From the NCBI RefSeq assembly GCF_009720825.1, contig NZ_WNKY01000001.1:558001-622000 (forward strand): DNA of 64,000 bases, given 5' to 3'. The notes under the pieces are model-generated. The model made no database searches, was not told the origin of the DNA, and was given only the letters and a program-made list of their open reading frames with translations. Below are positions 34,720 through 44,110 of the stretch, piece by piece (position 1 is the first letter of the stretch; every line of letters begins with the position of its first letter). Made by a program: the position numbers and the translations under genes. The DNA is from Duganella radicis. GTDB lineage: Bacteria; Pseudomonadota; Gammaproteobacteria; Burkholderiales; Burkholderiaceae_D.

Positions 34720-35324
34720 AAATCCTCTTCCTGCTCCTGGTCCTGCTTTGCACGGCCGCTTACGCCGCCGATGACTGCCCCGCCTACGTCAAGCACGATC
34801 CCGGTGGCGACTACACCAACGCCGACGACCGCCAGGGACTCGCCGTGGTCGAGAACTTCCATTTCACGCCCAACGTGGAACGACTGGTGCGCGGCGCCAC
34901 CGGCGCGCTGGGTGCCGACATCAGCTACACACTGGAGCACTTTCCCAATCACCATCGCGCGCTGGCTGCCATGTCCAGGCTCGCGCTGCGCGACAAGAAC
35001 CGCAAGCCAAACGGCGCCCGTTACACCATCGAATGCTATTTCGACCGCGCACTGCGCTATCGACCCGACGACGCCCGCGTGCACGCCCTGTACGGCAGCT
35101 ACCTGCTGGCGCTGGGCCAGACCGACAGTGCGCTGGAACAGCTGGAACATGCCGCCCGGTTGGAGCCGGACAACTCCACGGCCCACTACAATCTCGGTCT
35201 GTTGTACGTGAAAAGGAAGGATTACGACAAAGCCCGCGCCAGCGCGCAGAAGGCCTATGGCATGGGTTTCCCGCTGCCTGGCCTGAAAAACAAGCTGATA
35301 GCCGCCGGAGAATGGCGCGAGTGA
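34716..35324 (+). CDS. Secreted tetratricopeptide-repeat protein
   Basis: 202-residue protein with a clean signal peptide (MKILFLLLVLLCTAAYA, cleavage after about residue 17 or 18) and at least two TPR units in the C-terminal half: ARVHALYGSYLLALGQTDSALEQ and STAHYNLGLLYVKRKDYDKA. A conserved Cys pair (DDCPAY and IECYF) could form a disulphide. AAGGAA lies 6 nt before the ATG. It is the last gene of the forward set and meets the PrsR gene tail-to-tail with one base between. It may be a periplasmic adaptor for the EPS machinery; no specific function is known. Confidence 0.75.
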   Translation: MKILFLLLVLLCTAAYAADDCPAYVKHDPGGDYTNADDRQGLAVVENFHFTPNVERLVRGATGALGADISYTLEHFPNHHRALAAMSRLALRDKNRKPNGARYTIECYFDRALRYRPDDARVHALYGSYLLALGQTDSALEQLEHAARLEPDNSTAHYNLGLLYVKRKDYDKARASAQKAYGMGFPLPGLKNKLIAAGEWRE

Positions 35325-35325
35325 G

Positions 35326-36666
35326 TTATTTGAGGCCGTGGTAATTCATCAAATCGTACAAGGTGGGACGGCTCACGCCCAACAATTCGGCCGCCTTGAC
35401 GATATTCCCGTCCGAACGCCCCAGCGCCTGCACCATCACGCGGTATTCGGCGGCTTCCCGGCTGGCGCGCAGATTCAGGTTCTCCTCCACGCCGTCCGGC
35501 AAACCAAGATCGGCCGGCATGATCTGCGGCCCGTCAGCCATAATGACAGCGCGGCGGATACAGTTCTCCATCTCGCGTACATTGCCAGGCCACGCGTAGG
35601 CCTCGATCGCCGCCAACGCTTCCGGACTGAAGGCCAGCATCGAACGGGACTCGCTGGCGCAGAACTTGTTACGGAAGTGATGCGCCAGCAAGGCGCGGTC
35701 GCCGGCGCGCTCGCGCAGCGGCGGAATGGTCAGCACAATTTCACTGAGACGATAATACAAATCCTCACGAAACGCGCCTTCCGCCGCCATCGCTTTCAGG
35801 TTGCGATGGGTGGCGCAGACTACACGCACGTCGACACGGATTTCGCTGCGCCCGCCGACACGCTCGATCACCCGCTCCTGCAAGAAGCGCAGCAGCTTGG
35901 CTTGCAGCGCCATCGCCATGTCGCCTATCTCGTCGAGGAACAGCGTGCCGCCGTGCGCCAATTCCAGCTTGCCGTGCGTTTGCCGCTGCGCGCCGGTGAA
36001 AGCCCCCTTTTCGTAGCCGAATAATTCGCTTTCCAGCAGATGCTCGGGAATCGCTGCGCAGTTGATGGCGACGAATCGCTTGTCGTGACGCGCGCTGAGT
36101 TGATGCAGGCCGCGCGCGATCAATTCCTTGCCGCTGCCGGAATCGCCCAGCAGCATGGCGGTGGCCGACGATGGCGCCACCTTTTCGACGACACGGCACA
36201 GCTTCAGCATCACCGGATCGCGGCTGATGATGCCGGCCAGCGGCGAATCGGACTGGATTTGCAGCATGCGCCGGTTCTCCTGCTGCATGGCGTGCAGATA
36301 AAAGGCGCGCGCGATCACCAGCGACAGCGTGTCGGCATCCAGCGGCTTCTGGTGAAAATCGTAAGCGCCCAGGGCGATGGCTTTCAACGCGAACGCCCGC
36401 TCCTGGTTGCCGGACAGGATAATCACCTTGGTGTCCGGCGCGGCGGCGAGGATGTGCGACAGCAAGGCCAGGCCTTCGCTGGCGCCGTCCGGGTCCGGGG
36501 GCAGGCCCAGGTCCATGGTAACCACCGCCGGCTGATGACGGCGCAGTTGCGCCAGCGCGCTGTCGCGGTCATCGGCCGTGACGACCTCGTAGGCGTCGAG
36601 TATCCAGCGCAGCTGTTTTTGCAGGCCGGCGTCGTCTTCGACCACCAGCAATTTATTCTTCCCCAT
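35326..36666 (-). CDS. prsR: PEP-CTERM-box response regulator, sigma-54 activator
   Basis: NtrC-type regulator of 446 residues. The receiver domain (1 to about 125) has the phospho-acceptor Asp52 in TMDLGLPP and Lys in FHQKP. The AAA+ domain has Walker A GDSGSGKE, the sigma-54 contact motif GAFTGA and LFLDEIGDM; the C-terminal Fis-type helix-turn-helix includes AAELLGVSRPTLYDLM. It pairs with PrsK encoded directly upstream (14-nt overlap). In the family model it activates sigma-54 promoters of PEP-CTERM genes; no exact -24/-12 element was found before the PEP-CTERM genes of this window. Confidence 0.95.
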   Translation of the reverse strand: MGKNKLLVVEDDAGLQKQLRWILDAYEVVTADDRDSALAQLRRHQPAVVTMDLGLPPDPDGASEGLALLSHILAAAPDTKVIILSGNQERAFALKAIALGAYDFHQKPLDADTLSLVIARAFYLHAMQQENRRMLQIQSDSPLAGIISRDPVMLKLCRVVEKVAPSSATAMLLGDSGSGKELIARGLHQLSARHDKRFVAINCAAIPEHLLESELFGYEKGAFTGAQRQTHGKLELAHGGTLFLDEIGDMAMALQAKLLRFLQERVIERVGGRSEIRVDVRVVCATHRNLKAMAAEGAFREDLYYRLSEIVLTIPPLRERAGDRALLAHHFRNKFCASESRSMLAFSPEALAAIEAYAWPGNVREMENCIRRAVIMADGPQIMPADLGLPDGVEENLNLRASREAAEYRVMVQALGRSDGNIVKAAELLGVSRPTLYDLMNYHGLK

Positions 36667-38749
36667 GGTCAGGCTCCTTATGCAGCGGCAGCGTCACGCG
36701 AAAGGTCGTGCCTTGCGATGGCACGCTGGTGACCTGCAACTGGCCGCCGATCTCGCGCAGGTATTCACGGCTTTCAAACACGCCGATGCCCATGCCGGCG
36801 GCCTTGGTGGACACGAACGGCTGAAACAGCCGTTCGTGAATGAATTGCTCGCTCATGCCATGGCCGGTGTCGCTGATTTCAACCACGGCCGTCCCTTCGC
36901 CCACGCGCAGGCAGACCAGAACATGGCCGGAGCGCGGCGTGGCTTCCACCGCGTTCTGGATCAGATGCCCGATCACGCGCTCCAGCCGTCGTGCATCCGC
37001 CAGCACGGTCAGGCCGGTGGCGCGCAGCTCCAGCAAGGGACGAGGCTCGCTACCTGCATGGACGTGCATCACGCGCATCAGCAGTTGATCCAGATGCAGC
37101 GGCGCGTTCACGTCCTGCGATTGGTCGCGCCGCAGTTTCAGCAGCATGTGCCTCATCTTGGCCAACGAGTGGGACAGGGTTTCCAGCATGTCGTCCTGGA
37201 AGGCGGGATTGGCTTTGTGTTTTTCGGCGTTCACCAGCAGCAGCGAGAGTTGCGAAACCAGGTTCTTCAGGTCATGCACCACAAAGGTGGACATGCGGTT
37301 GAATGACTCGAACTGGCGCGCCACCGCCAGACTGTCGGCCGAAGCACGATGGGCAATATAGCTTGCGGCCTGGCTGGCGGCCAGTTTGAGCACGTCGCGC
37401 ACTTCCCAGTTCAGCTGCAACCGCGTGCGTGGCGGGGCCAGACACACAAAGCCGAACAGGCGGCGTTCCAGCATCAGTGGCACGATCAACCAAAGCTCCT
37501 CGGCCCATCCGGGCGCTGGCAGATGACCATAGCGCTCCGGCTGCGCGTGCCATTCCGGCACTTCGATGACCCAGTTGCGCGATGCCAGCAACGCACACAG
37601 ATCCGCGTTAGCGCTCTCGGTAGCCTGCGGCAAGGGCATGTTCCAGCGTGCGACAGGCTGGAATTTCTCGTCGTCGTGACACCGCCACAGGATGCCGGCC
37701 GGGCTTTCGACCAGGCCCGCTATCGCCTGGATGGCGCGTTCCGGCAAGCCGGCGGCATCATCGGCCAGTGCGTGAGTGAAGCGCTGCCACTCTTCGCGAT
37801 AATCGTAGCGGCCTTTGTAAAAATGCTTGCTGATGAAGAGTTTGAGACGCGCGCGCATGGTGCCGGAGAACAGCACGGCCGCCAGCAACAGAACCGCGCC
37901 ACACAGGCATGCGACCTGCATCAGAACGCCCCAGGCGCCGCCCACAAAGCGCAGATACCAGGCGCTCAGCGCCATCGCTAGCAAGTACAGCGCGGAACCC
38001 AGCAAGGCGGCCGAGTGGAACATGATCTGGCGCGAGAGCTGCAAGCGCGGCGTCCACACTGGATTACGCGCCATGGCGATGGCCAGCATGGGCGCACTCA
38101 ATGCGTTGACGATGCCACGTGCGGCCCAGATGTCCGGATGCAGGCGGCGGAACAGCATGGCGTCGCTGTACAGGTAAAAATCGAAGACGAACAAGGCGCC
38201 GATGGCCAGGCAGGCGAATTTAATCCCCCAGCGCGCCTTTTCCGGCGCGGCGCGGTAGACGTGTTCCACCAGTAGCATGCCCAGTACCGACAAGGCCAGC
38301 GGTGGCACGGCGAGGAGCAACGGCGGCAAGTCCACAGCTGCCATTAGCGACAGGCCGGCCAGCGGAAGTAGCAGGATCAATACCTGCACCCGCCAGCGCG
38401 CACCGGACAGCAGCAACAGCACCGCCAGCCAGCCGGCGCTGCGCAGTGCTTCGGCGGCGTTCAGCAACATATCGGGAGCCGCGGCCTCGCTCAGCACTGC
38501 GACGATCGCCAGCGACGCCCAAAGCGCAGTCGCCAGTGCCGCCCAGCCGACGGCGCTATCCTGGCCGCCCCAAAGCCCGCCGACACCGCGCCTGCGGAGG
38601 CCAGGCTGACCATGGCCGCGCGTGCGGAAGATGGGTCGACCGGCGCCACTTCGGCCACACACCAGCAGCCACGCCGCCAGCGCCCCAAACGCCAGCACCG
38701 CCGCGCCATGGCTAACCACCGCCACCGCCGGTACGCCGCCCCATTGCAT
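36653..38749 (-). CDS. prsK: PEP-CTERM system sensor histidine kinase
   Basis: 698-residue membrane histidine kinase. The N-terminal third has about eight hydrophobic segments, the middle (about 300-450) is a GAF-like sensor region, and the C-terminal part has the phospho-acceptor H-box VVHDLKNLVSQ, an N-box (HLIQNAVEAT) and G-boxes (ISDTGHGMSEQ, GMGIGVF). It should phosphorylate PrsR. The signal is unknown. The gene shares one base with the stop of the sugar transferase gene and overlaps prsR by 14 nt, so the three form one operon. Confidence 0.95.
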   Translation of the reverse strand: MQWGGVPAVAVVSHGAAVLAFGALAAWLLVCGRSGAGRPIFRTRGHGQPGLRRRGVGGLWGGQDSAVGWAALATALWASLAIVAVLSEAAAPDMLLNAAEALRSAGWLAVLLLLSGARWRVQVLILLLPLAGLSLMAAVDLPPLLLAVPPLALSVLGMLLVEHVYRAAPEKARWGIKFACLAIGALFVFDFYLYSDAMLFRRLHPDIWAARGIVNALSAPMLAIAMARNPVWTPRLQLSRQIMFHSAALLGSALYLLAMALSAWYLRFVGGAWGVLMQVACLCGAVLLLAAVLFSGTMRARLKLFISKHFYKGRYDYREEWQRFTHALADDAAGLPERAIQAIAGLVESPAGILWRCHDDEKFQPVARWNMPLPQATESANADLCALLASRNWVIEVPEWHAQPERYGHLPAPGWAEELWLIVPLMLERRLFGFVCLAPPRTRLQLNWEVRDVLKLAASQAASYIAHRASADSLAVARQFESFNRMSTFVVHDLKNLVSQLSLLLVNAEKHKANPAFQDDMLETLSHSLAKMRHMLLKLRRDQSQDVNAPLHLDQLLMRVMHVHAGSEPRPLLELRATGLTVLADARRLERVIGHLIQNAVEATPRSGHVLVCLRVGEGTAVVEISDTGHGMSEQFIHERLFQPFVSTKAAGMGIGVFESREYLREIGGQLQVTSVPSQGTTFRVTLPLHKEPDHGEE

Positions 38750-40086
38750 CAGCGGCTACCTTTGCCGAACAAGACCACCTGCACCGTGTCCACCAGTATC
38801 AGCAGATCGAGAAACAGGCTGTTGTTCTTCACATAGTACAAATCGTATTGCAGCTTTTGCAGCGCGTCCGACACCGAAGCGCCGTAGCGATAGCGCACCT
38901 GCGCCAGCCCGGTGATGCCAGGCTTGATCCCGTGCCGCACGTTGTAGTACGCAATCTGCCCGCACAACTGCTCGACAAAATACTCCCGCTCCGGACGCGG
39001 GCCGACAAAACTCATCTCCCCTTTAAAGACATTCAACATCTGCGGCAGCTCGTCGATGCGCAGCTTGCGTATCCAATGGCCCACCGCCGTCACGCGCGGA
39101 TCATCCTGCGCCGCCCACTGCGGCCGCCCGTCGCTTTCGGCATCTTGCCGCATGCTGCGAAACTTCAGCACCTTGAACAGGCGGTTGCCGCGCCCGACGC
39201 GCTCCTGCCGGTAAAACACCGGTCCGCCGTCCTCCATCCTGATGGCGATGGCCGTCAGCAGCATCACCGGCGCCGCCAGCAAGCCGATGGCAAGGCTGGC
39301 CAGCAAATCGAACAAGCGCTTGACCAGCGCCCGCATCAGACTCTGGTCAAAACCGCCGCCGAAAATCAGATAACTCGGTTGCAGCGAGTCGACTCTGATC
39401 TGGCAAGCCTCGCGCTCAAAGAAAGTGGCGGCATCGGTGACCGGCACCCCGCCCAGCGCGCACTCCAGCAATTGACGCACGGGGAAAGCGCCATTACGCC
39501 GATCGCCCACCGTCACCACGATTTCGTCGGCCGCATAGCGCCGCGCCAGTGACAGCAAAGGCAAATCGGAAGGTAGCAGCATGGCCGGCGGCACCGCCCG
39601 CAGCTCGCCGGACACCGGCACAAATCCCACCACCCGGAACGGATGAAAGCCGATGCTGCTGCCCGCCAGCTCCATGCATTCGCGCGCGATGGCACCATCG
39701 CCGACGATAATCAGCCGCTGTTCCAGTATGCTCGATTGCGCCGACGTGAACACCAGCAGCCGCGCCAGCAGCACCGCGCCGGCGCCCAGCAGGAATACCA
39801 CGCTCCCCAGGCGTATCCCCGGCAGCAGCCCGGCCAGCAGCTGCATCAGGCCAAAGCCCAGTACAAACGACGGCGTAATGCGCAGCAGTGTACTTTTGAT
39901 ATCCTCGCGCGACTGGTCGTGCTGGTACATGCCCAGTGTGCCCATGCTGACCACCATCACCAGCGCAAACGCCAGCGCCGGCCACAAAGGCGCGCTGGTC
40001 ACGGCCGCCGCCAGCAGAATCGACAACTCCAGCAATAGCAGCATGAACGCTATCCTGGACACATAATGATGAAAGATGCGGATCAT
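38749..40086 (-). CDS. Undecaprenyl-phosphate sugar phosphotransferase, PEP-CTERM system-associated
   Basis: Initiating enzyme of EPS assembly that moves a sugar-1-phosphate to undecaprenyl phosphate. The 445-residue protein has four N-terminal membrane segments, a central nucleotide-fold region (IIVGDGAIAREC) and the C-terminal catalytic domain with KRLFDLLAS, YRQERVGRGNRLF, LRIDELPQMLNV and GPRPEREYF. The start at 40086 (MIRIFHHYVS) is preferred over the in-frame codon at 40131 because GGGGAGG lies 6 nt before it. A predicted hairpin covers this ribosome binding site. It heads the operon with prsK and prsR. Confidence 0.93.
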   Translation of the reverse strand: MIRIFHHYVSRIAFMLLLLELSILLAAAVTSAPLWPALAFALVMVVSMGTLGMYQHDQSREDIKSTLLRITPSFVLGFGLMQLLAGLLPGIRLGSVVFLLGAGAVLLARLLVFTSAQSSILEQRLIIVGDGAIARECMELAGSSIGFHPFRVVGFVPVSGELRAVPPAMLLPSDLPLLSLARRYAADEIVVTVGDRRNGAFPVRQLLECALGGVPVTDAATFFEREACQIRVDSLQPSYLIFGGGFDQSLMRALVKRLFDLLASLAIGLLAAPVMLLTAIAIRMEDGGPVFYRQERVGRGNRLFKVLKFRSMRQDAESDGRPQWAAQDDPRVTAVGHWIRKLRIDELPQMLNVFKGEMSFVGPRPEREYFVEQLCGQIAYYNVRHGIKPGITGLAQVRYRYGASVSDALQKLQYDLYYVKNNSLFLDLLILVDTVQVVLFGKGSR

Positions 40087-40088
40087 GG

Positions 40089-40125
40089 CGGCCTCCCCGA
40101 CAGAACTTTCATCATGAGGAGGCCG
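40089..40125 (-). promoter_or_regulatory. Predicted hairpin covering the ribosome binding site of the sugar transferase-prsK-prsR operon
   Basis: Read on the minus strand, CGGCCTCC (40125-40118) is followed 21 nt later by its exact complement GGAGGCCG (40096-40089), which contains the GGAGG ribosome binding site just before the ATG at 40086. Pairing would hide the site. Between the arms, ATGATGAAA opens a 10-codon reading frame whose TGA overlaps the gene's ATG, so a translated leader could open the hairpin. Direct evidence is the sequence complementarity only. Confidence 0.5.
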
Positions 40126-40158
40126 TATCAAACCGTTTTGAGCGACAACAACCGTATC
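40123..40158. repeat. Two CCGTATC direct repeats in the divergent region
   Basis: CCGTATC occurs at 40123-40129 and at 40152-40158, 29 bp apart, in the gap between the reverse sugar transferase operon and nadB. The spacing is close to three helical turns, which would place both copies on one DNA face. They may bind a regulator of the EPS operon; this is a guess from position. Confidence 0.25.
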
Positions 40159-40193
40159 GCATTCCCCGTCAAGAAAAGGGCTATTTGTGACGC

Positions 40194-40217
40194 GACTATG
40201 ACAAATGGTCTATAGTC
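40194..40217. promoter_or_regulatory. Inverted repeat upstream of nadB
   Basis: GACTAT (40194-40199) and ATAGTC (40212-40217) are a perfect 6-bp inverted repeat with a 12-nt spacer, 34 to 57 nt before the nadB ATG. The second arm lies in TATAGT, which could be a -10 element, so a bound repressor would block transcription. NAD genes of other proteobacteria are controlled by NiaR, NrtR or NadQ, but no such regulator gene is in the window. Confidence 0.3.
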
Positions 40218-40250
40218 ATACTTCTTTAGTGTCTAATCACTCACGTAATC

Positions 40251-41864
40251 ATGAAATTTGATGTTGCAATTGTCGGCAGCGGCCTGGCCGGCCTCTCGGT
40301 CGCCCTGCACCTCGCCGAAACCCGTACCGTAGCGATCATTTCCAAGCGCGCCCTCAAGGACGGCGCCAGCAACTGGGCCCAGGGCGGTATTGCCGCCGTG
40401 CTGGATTCGGGCGACAGCCACACCGAGCACATTAACGACACCCTGATCGCCGGCGGCGGCTTGTGCGACGAAGGCGCCACCCGCTACATCGTGGAGCACG
40501 GCCGTGAAGCGATCGAATGGCTGATCGAACAAGGCGTCCCCTTCACCAGGGACGAATCGGCGGAACTGGGCTTCCACCTGACGCGCGAAGGCGGCCATAG
40601 CCAGCGCCGCATCATTCACGCGGCCGATGCCACCGGCAACGCGGTGCAAACCACGCTGGAAGAAAAAGTCCGCGCCCATCCGAACATCACCCTGTTCGAG
40701 CATCACTGCGCGGTCGACCTGATTACCTCGGACAAGCTGCACCCTGTCAAAAAAGGCAATGCCCAGCCGAAGTGCTACGGCTTGTATGTACAAGACGAGC
40801 AAACCGGCCAGGTGCACACTTTCGCCGCCGAACACACCATCATGTGCACTGGCGGCGCCGGCAAGGTGTACCTGTACACCACCAATCCGGACACCGCCAG
40901 CGGCGACGGCATCGCCATGGCGTGGCGCGCCGGCTGCCGCGTGTCGAACATGGAATTCATCCAGTTCCACCCGACCTGTCTGTACCACCCCTACGCCAAG
41001 TCGTTCCTGATCACTGAAGCGATTCGCGGCGAAGGCGGCTTGCTCAAGCTGCCGCCGGAAGCCGGCACCGCCGCCGGCCAGCGCTTCATGCTGTCGCACG
41101 ACGAACGCGCCGAACTGGCGCCGCGCGACGTGGTGGCGCGCGCCATCGACTTTGAAATCAAGAAGCGCGGCCTGGATTACGTCCACCTGGACATCAGCCA
41201 CAAGCCGGCCGAATGGCTGATCGAGCACTTCCCGACCATCTATGCGCGCTGCATGGAGCTCGGCATCGACATCACCAAGGAACCAATTCCGATCGTGCCG
41301 GCGGCGCACTACACCTGCGGCGGCATCGTCACCGACCTGCATGGCCGCACCGACCTGCCAGGCCTGTATGCTGTCGGCGAAACCGCCTGCACCGGCCTGC
41401 ATGGCGCCAACCGCCTGGCCAGCAACTCGCTGCTGGAGTGCGTGGTGATCGGCCGCGCCTGCGCGCTGGACATCACCAGCCGCGAAAAAGGCGAAGTGCC
41501 CTACCTGCCGGATTGGGATGAAAGCCGCGTCACCGACGCCGATGAAGAAGTGGTCATCGCCCACAACTGGGATGAACTGCGCCGCTTCATGTGGAACTAC
41601 GTCGGCATCGTGCGCACCACCAAGCGTCTGGAACGCGCCCAGCACCGCATTGCGCTGCTCAAGGAAGAAATCGACGAGTACTACCAGAACTTCCGCGTCA
41701 CGCACGACCTGCTGGAACTGCGCAACCTGGTGGAGGTGGCGAGCCTGATCGTCAACAGCGCGCTGCTGCGCCGTGAAAGCCGCGGCCTGCATTTCAGCCG
41801 CGACTATCCCGAGACGCTGGCCAAGGCCCTGCCGACCATCCTCACGCCGCCGCGACGCAAATGA
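40251..41864 (+). CDS. nadB: L-aspartate oxidase
   Basis: FAD enzyme that oxidises L-aspartate to iminoaspartate, first step of de novo NAD synthesis; the product goes to NadA, encoded at 44974. The 537 residues begin [18 protein letters not shown], the FAD dinucleotide fold, and include [11 protein letters not shown], the active-site [26 protein letters not shown] and [10 protein letters not shown], all typical of NadB. The ATG is 50 nt downstream of the end of the shared promoter region with the divergent EPS operon. The stop overlaps the GNAT gene by 4 nt. Confidence 0.97.
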   Translation: MKFDVAIVGSGLAGLSVALHLAETRTVAIISKRALKDGASNWAQGGIAAVLDSGDSHTEHINDTLIAGGGLCDEGATRYIVEHGREAIEWLIEQGVPFTRDESAELGFHLTREGGHSQRRIIHAADATGNAVQTTLEEKVRAHPNITLFEHHCAVDLITSDKLHPVKKGNAQPKCYGLYVQDEQTGQVHTFAAEHTIMCTGGAGKVYLYTTNPDTASGDGIAMAWRAGCRVSNMEFIQFHPTCLYHPYAKSFLITEAIRGEGGLLKLPPEAGTAAGQRFMLSHDERAELAPRDVVARAIDFEIKKRGLDYVHLDISHKPAEWLIEHFPTIYARCMELGIDITKEPIPIVPAAHYTCGGIVTDLHGRTDLPGLYAVGETACTGLHGANRLASNSLLECVVIGRACALDITSREKGEVPYLPDWDESRVTDADEEVVIAHNWDELRRFMWNYVGIVRTTKRLERAQHRIALLKEEIDEYYQNFRVTHDLLELRNLVEVASLIVNSALLRRESRGLHFSRDYPETLAKALPTILTPPRRK

Positions 41865-42403
41865 CGATCGCCGTCCGCCACGCCACCCCGGCCGACATTC
41901 CTGCCATGGAAGCGTTGATCAAGCGCTCCGGCATCGCGTTGAGTGAAGGTTTCTACACCGCCGAACAGGCACAAGCCGTCACGCGCCACGTGTTCGGTGT
42001 GGACACCCAACTGGTGGCGGACCAGACCTACTTTGTCATCGAAAAGAACGGCCAGCTTGCGGCATGCGGCGGCTGGAGCAAGCGCAGCACCTTGTTCGGC
42101 GCCGACCGCACCAAGCAAGGCGCCGATCCCCTGCTCGATCCAGCACGCGAGCCAGCCCGCATCCGCGCCTTCTTTGTCGATCCATCGGCGGCGCGGCAAG
42201 GGCTGGGACGTTTGCTGCTCCAGCATTGCACCGACGCGGCGGCAACCGGCGGCTTCCACACGCTGGAACTGGCGGCCACCATGCCTGGCGTGCCGCTCTA
42301 CATGGCTTGCGGTTTCGAGGTGGTCGAGCACATCGAACTGGATCTGCCGGATAACGTGAAAGTTCCGCTGGCCAAAATGCGCAAATCCATCAAGGTGGAA
42401 TAA
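41861..42403 (+). CDS. GNAT family N-acetyltransferase
   Basis: 180-residue cytoplasmic acetyltransferase. N-terminal [16 protein letters not shown] is the usual GNAT beginning, [21 protein letters not shown] is motif A with the Q-x-x-G-x-G/A acetyl-CoA loop, and PLYMACGFE is the alpha4/beta6 region. It overlaps nadB by ATGA and is thus co-translated with it. The substrate is unknown. Its 3' end overlaps the convergent binding-protein gene by 14 nt. Confidence 0.88.
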   Translation: MTIAVRHATPADIPAMEALIKRSGIALSEGFYTAEQAQAVTRHVFGVDTQLVADQTYFVIEKNGQLAACGGWSKRSTLFGADRTKQGADPLLDPAREPARIRAFFVDPSAARQGLGRLLLQHCTDAAATGGFHTLELAATMPGVPLYMACGFEVVEHIELDLPDNVKVPLAKMRKSIKVE

Positions 42404-43175
42404 CGCCGTAGCGGCGCGCCAGCTTTTGCAGTTCGCCACGCGCCTTCATCTCGGCCAGCATCTGGTCCATCTGCCGCGGCATGTCGCGAAAGCGTGGCGA
42501 CAGTGGGTACGCAAAATACGCATCCTGCACATCAATCAGCGGCGCCAGCGCCATCACCTTGTCCTGCATGCCCAAGGCCGCCACCACAGGGTCGGTGTCG
42601 CGCCGGTTGGTGGCGAACATTTCCACATGCGCGGCAGTCAGCATCTTCAAGCCGTTTTCCACAGAGTTGGTCACGCTGATATTCAGCTGCGGCGCAGCCT
42701 TGGTGAAGGCCGGACCGTAGTTCCAGCCGTTGAGCGTGACGATGCGGCGGCCGCGCAGCATGTGGTAATCGCCCTCCCACACCGGCATGGCATCGGCGCG
42801 CACGTAGAACGCCACCTGATCCTGAAAGAAGGCCTGGCCGCTGAACAGCATGGTGCGGGTACGCTCCACCGTTTTGTAAGGCCCGACCAGCACATCGGCC
42901 CGCGCGCCGTTGATCAGTTCTTGCGCGCGCCGCCACGGATAAATTTCAAACCGCAACTGGTAGCCGTGGCGTTGCGCGAAGAGCCGCAGCAGATCCACAC
43001 CCATGCCGCCGAATTCGCCGTTGGGCCGGCGCTCGTAAATATTTTCGAAGCGGGTGCCGATCACCACCAGTTCGTGTTCAGCCGGCGGACGGCTCCATGA
43101 AAAATGCGGCAAGGCGCCAAGCGCCATGCCGCACAGGCTTATCAACGCACGCCGCCGGCTGACAGAACCATGCAT
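42390..43175 (-). CDS. Periplasmic amino-acid-type substrate-binding protein
   Basis: Type II periplasmic binding protein (SBP_bac_3 family) of about 261 residues, with a twin-arginine-like N-terminus SRRRALISLCGMALGALP and mature chain around residue 30. The ligand-binding pattern includes FGGMGVDLLRLFAQRHGYQLRFEIYPW and ADVLVGPYKTVERT. No ABC permease or ATPase gene is adjacent, so it is an orphan. ATG 43175 is given; a TTG at 43181 with GGAGG 4 nt before it is a real alternative. Confidence 0.8.
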   Translation of the reverse strand: MHGSVSRRRALISLCGMALGALPHFSWSRPPAEHELVVIGTRFENIYERRPNGEFGGMGVDLLRLFAQRHGYQLRFEIYPWRRAQELINGARADVLVGPYKTVERTRTMLFSGQAFFQDQVAFYVRADAMPVWEGDYHMLRGRRIVTLNGWNYGPAFTKAAPQLNISVTNSVENGLKMLTAAHVEMFATNRRDTDPVVAALGMQDKVMALAPLIDVQDAYFAYPLSPRFRDMPRQMDQMLAEMKARGELQKLARRYGVIPP

Positions 43176-43220
43176 GATCAAGCGACCTCCCCGCGCCGGG
43201 CGATCCGGCTGGAGACTATT

Positions 43221-44006
43221 TTATGCCGACTTTTTGCGGCGCGCCACCATGCCCAGCATGCCCAGGCCGGCCAGCATCATGCCGTAGGTGGTCGGCTCAG
43301 GTACTGGCAGCGCCGCGCCAAAGCCGTCGAGGTAAGCATAGCCAGTGTGCGCGGTAGGGCTGCAATCGGCCGCCAGCAACGACAGCGTGAAGTTGTGACC
43401 CGCCAAGGACGAGTCGATGCTCAGCGTTTCAACCTGCCAAGTCGGGGTGTAGAACAAGCCGGTGCTGGCGTCGTTCAGGAAGCGCGAATCGACACCCGAA
43501 CCGGTATAGCCCGCATTGTAGGTGCGGCTGACCAGCAACTGGCCGGTGGTGTCGTCGACCAGCGTCAGCTTCATCACAGCGGAATCGTTCTCTTCGTGGC
43601 CGCCGTTCTCCAGCACTGCCTTCCAGGCGAAAACGATTTGCGAGTCGGTGTAGTTATTGACTTTCTGGCTGATGGCGGTGGCATAGCCGCCGGTCGAGGT
43701 GTCCTCGGCGCGATAGGCGTATTTGCCGCTATAGATGGTCGAGCCGAGCAGGCTGCCCAGGTGGGGATCGACATAGCTGCCGTCGATGACGGCGCCGCGG
43801 CTGCCGTCATCGCTGTTCAGGGTGCCGCCTGGCAGAAACTGCGCGGGCGTCAGATCGCTGTTGCCGATCAGCCCGCGATAACCGCCGCCGGTGGTCCAGC
43901 CGCTGGTATCGCCATTCTCAAAACCGCCGTTGACGAAGCTGTCCGCATGCGCTACGCCCGCCAGCATCAACATCCCCACTACACCCGCAACGTATTTTAG
44001 TTTCAT
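43221..44006 (-). CDS. PEP-CTERM sorting domain protein
   Basis: Secreted 261-residue protein, probable exosortase A substrate. It has a signal peptide (MKLKYVAGVVGMLMLAGVAHA), then a beta-rich domain that begins FVNGGFENGDTSGW, a pattern seen in many PEP-CTERM carbohydrate-binding-like proteins. The tail has the full sorting signal: VPEPTTYGMML, a hydrophobic stretch and a basic end ARRKKSA. AAAGGAG lies 8 nt before the ATG. It sits between nadC and a binding protein with no functional link to either. Two cysteines are absent apart from one in LAADCSPT. Confidence 0.93.
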   Translation of the reverse strand: MKLKYVAGVVGMLMLAGVAHADSFVNGGFENGDTSGWTTGGGYRGLIGNSDLTPAQFLPGGTLNSDDGSRGAVIDGSYVDPHLGSLLGSTIYSGKYAYRAEDTSTGGYATAISQKVNNYTDSQIVFAWKAVLENGGHEENDSAVMKLTLVDDTTGQLLVSRTYNAGYTGSGVDSRFLNDASTGLFYTPTWQVETLSIDSSLAGHNFTLSLLAADCSPTAHTGYAYLDGFGAALPVPEPTTYGMMLAGLGMLGMVARRKKSA

Positions 44007-44110
44007 CTAGATTGCTCCTTTGTTAAAAAGAGCCTAGATTTTATTGTTTTATTTAATACTTTTTTTGATAATTCCAATCGTGCGCGGGCGAACTCAACAA
44101 TAAAGTTTGA

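Noticed and set aside
38749..40131. Longer sugar transferase starting at 40131
   Set aside because: The extra 15 residues are polar and precede a start with a strong ribosome binding site at 40086; they also cover the predicted hairpin.
43182..43220. GCCGG/CCGGC stem after the PEP-CTERM gene at 43221 as terminator
   Set aside because: Only 5 bp and no T run on the coding strand.
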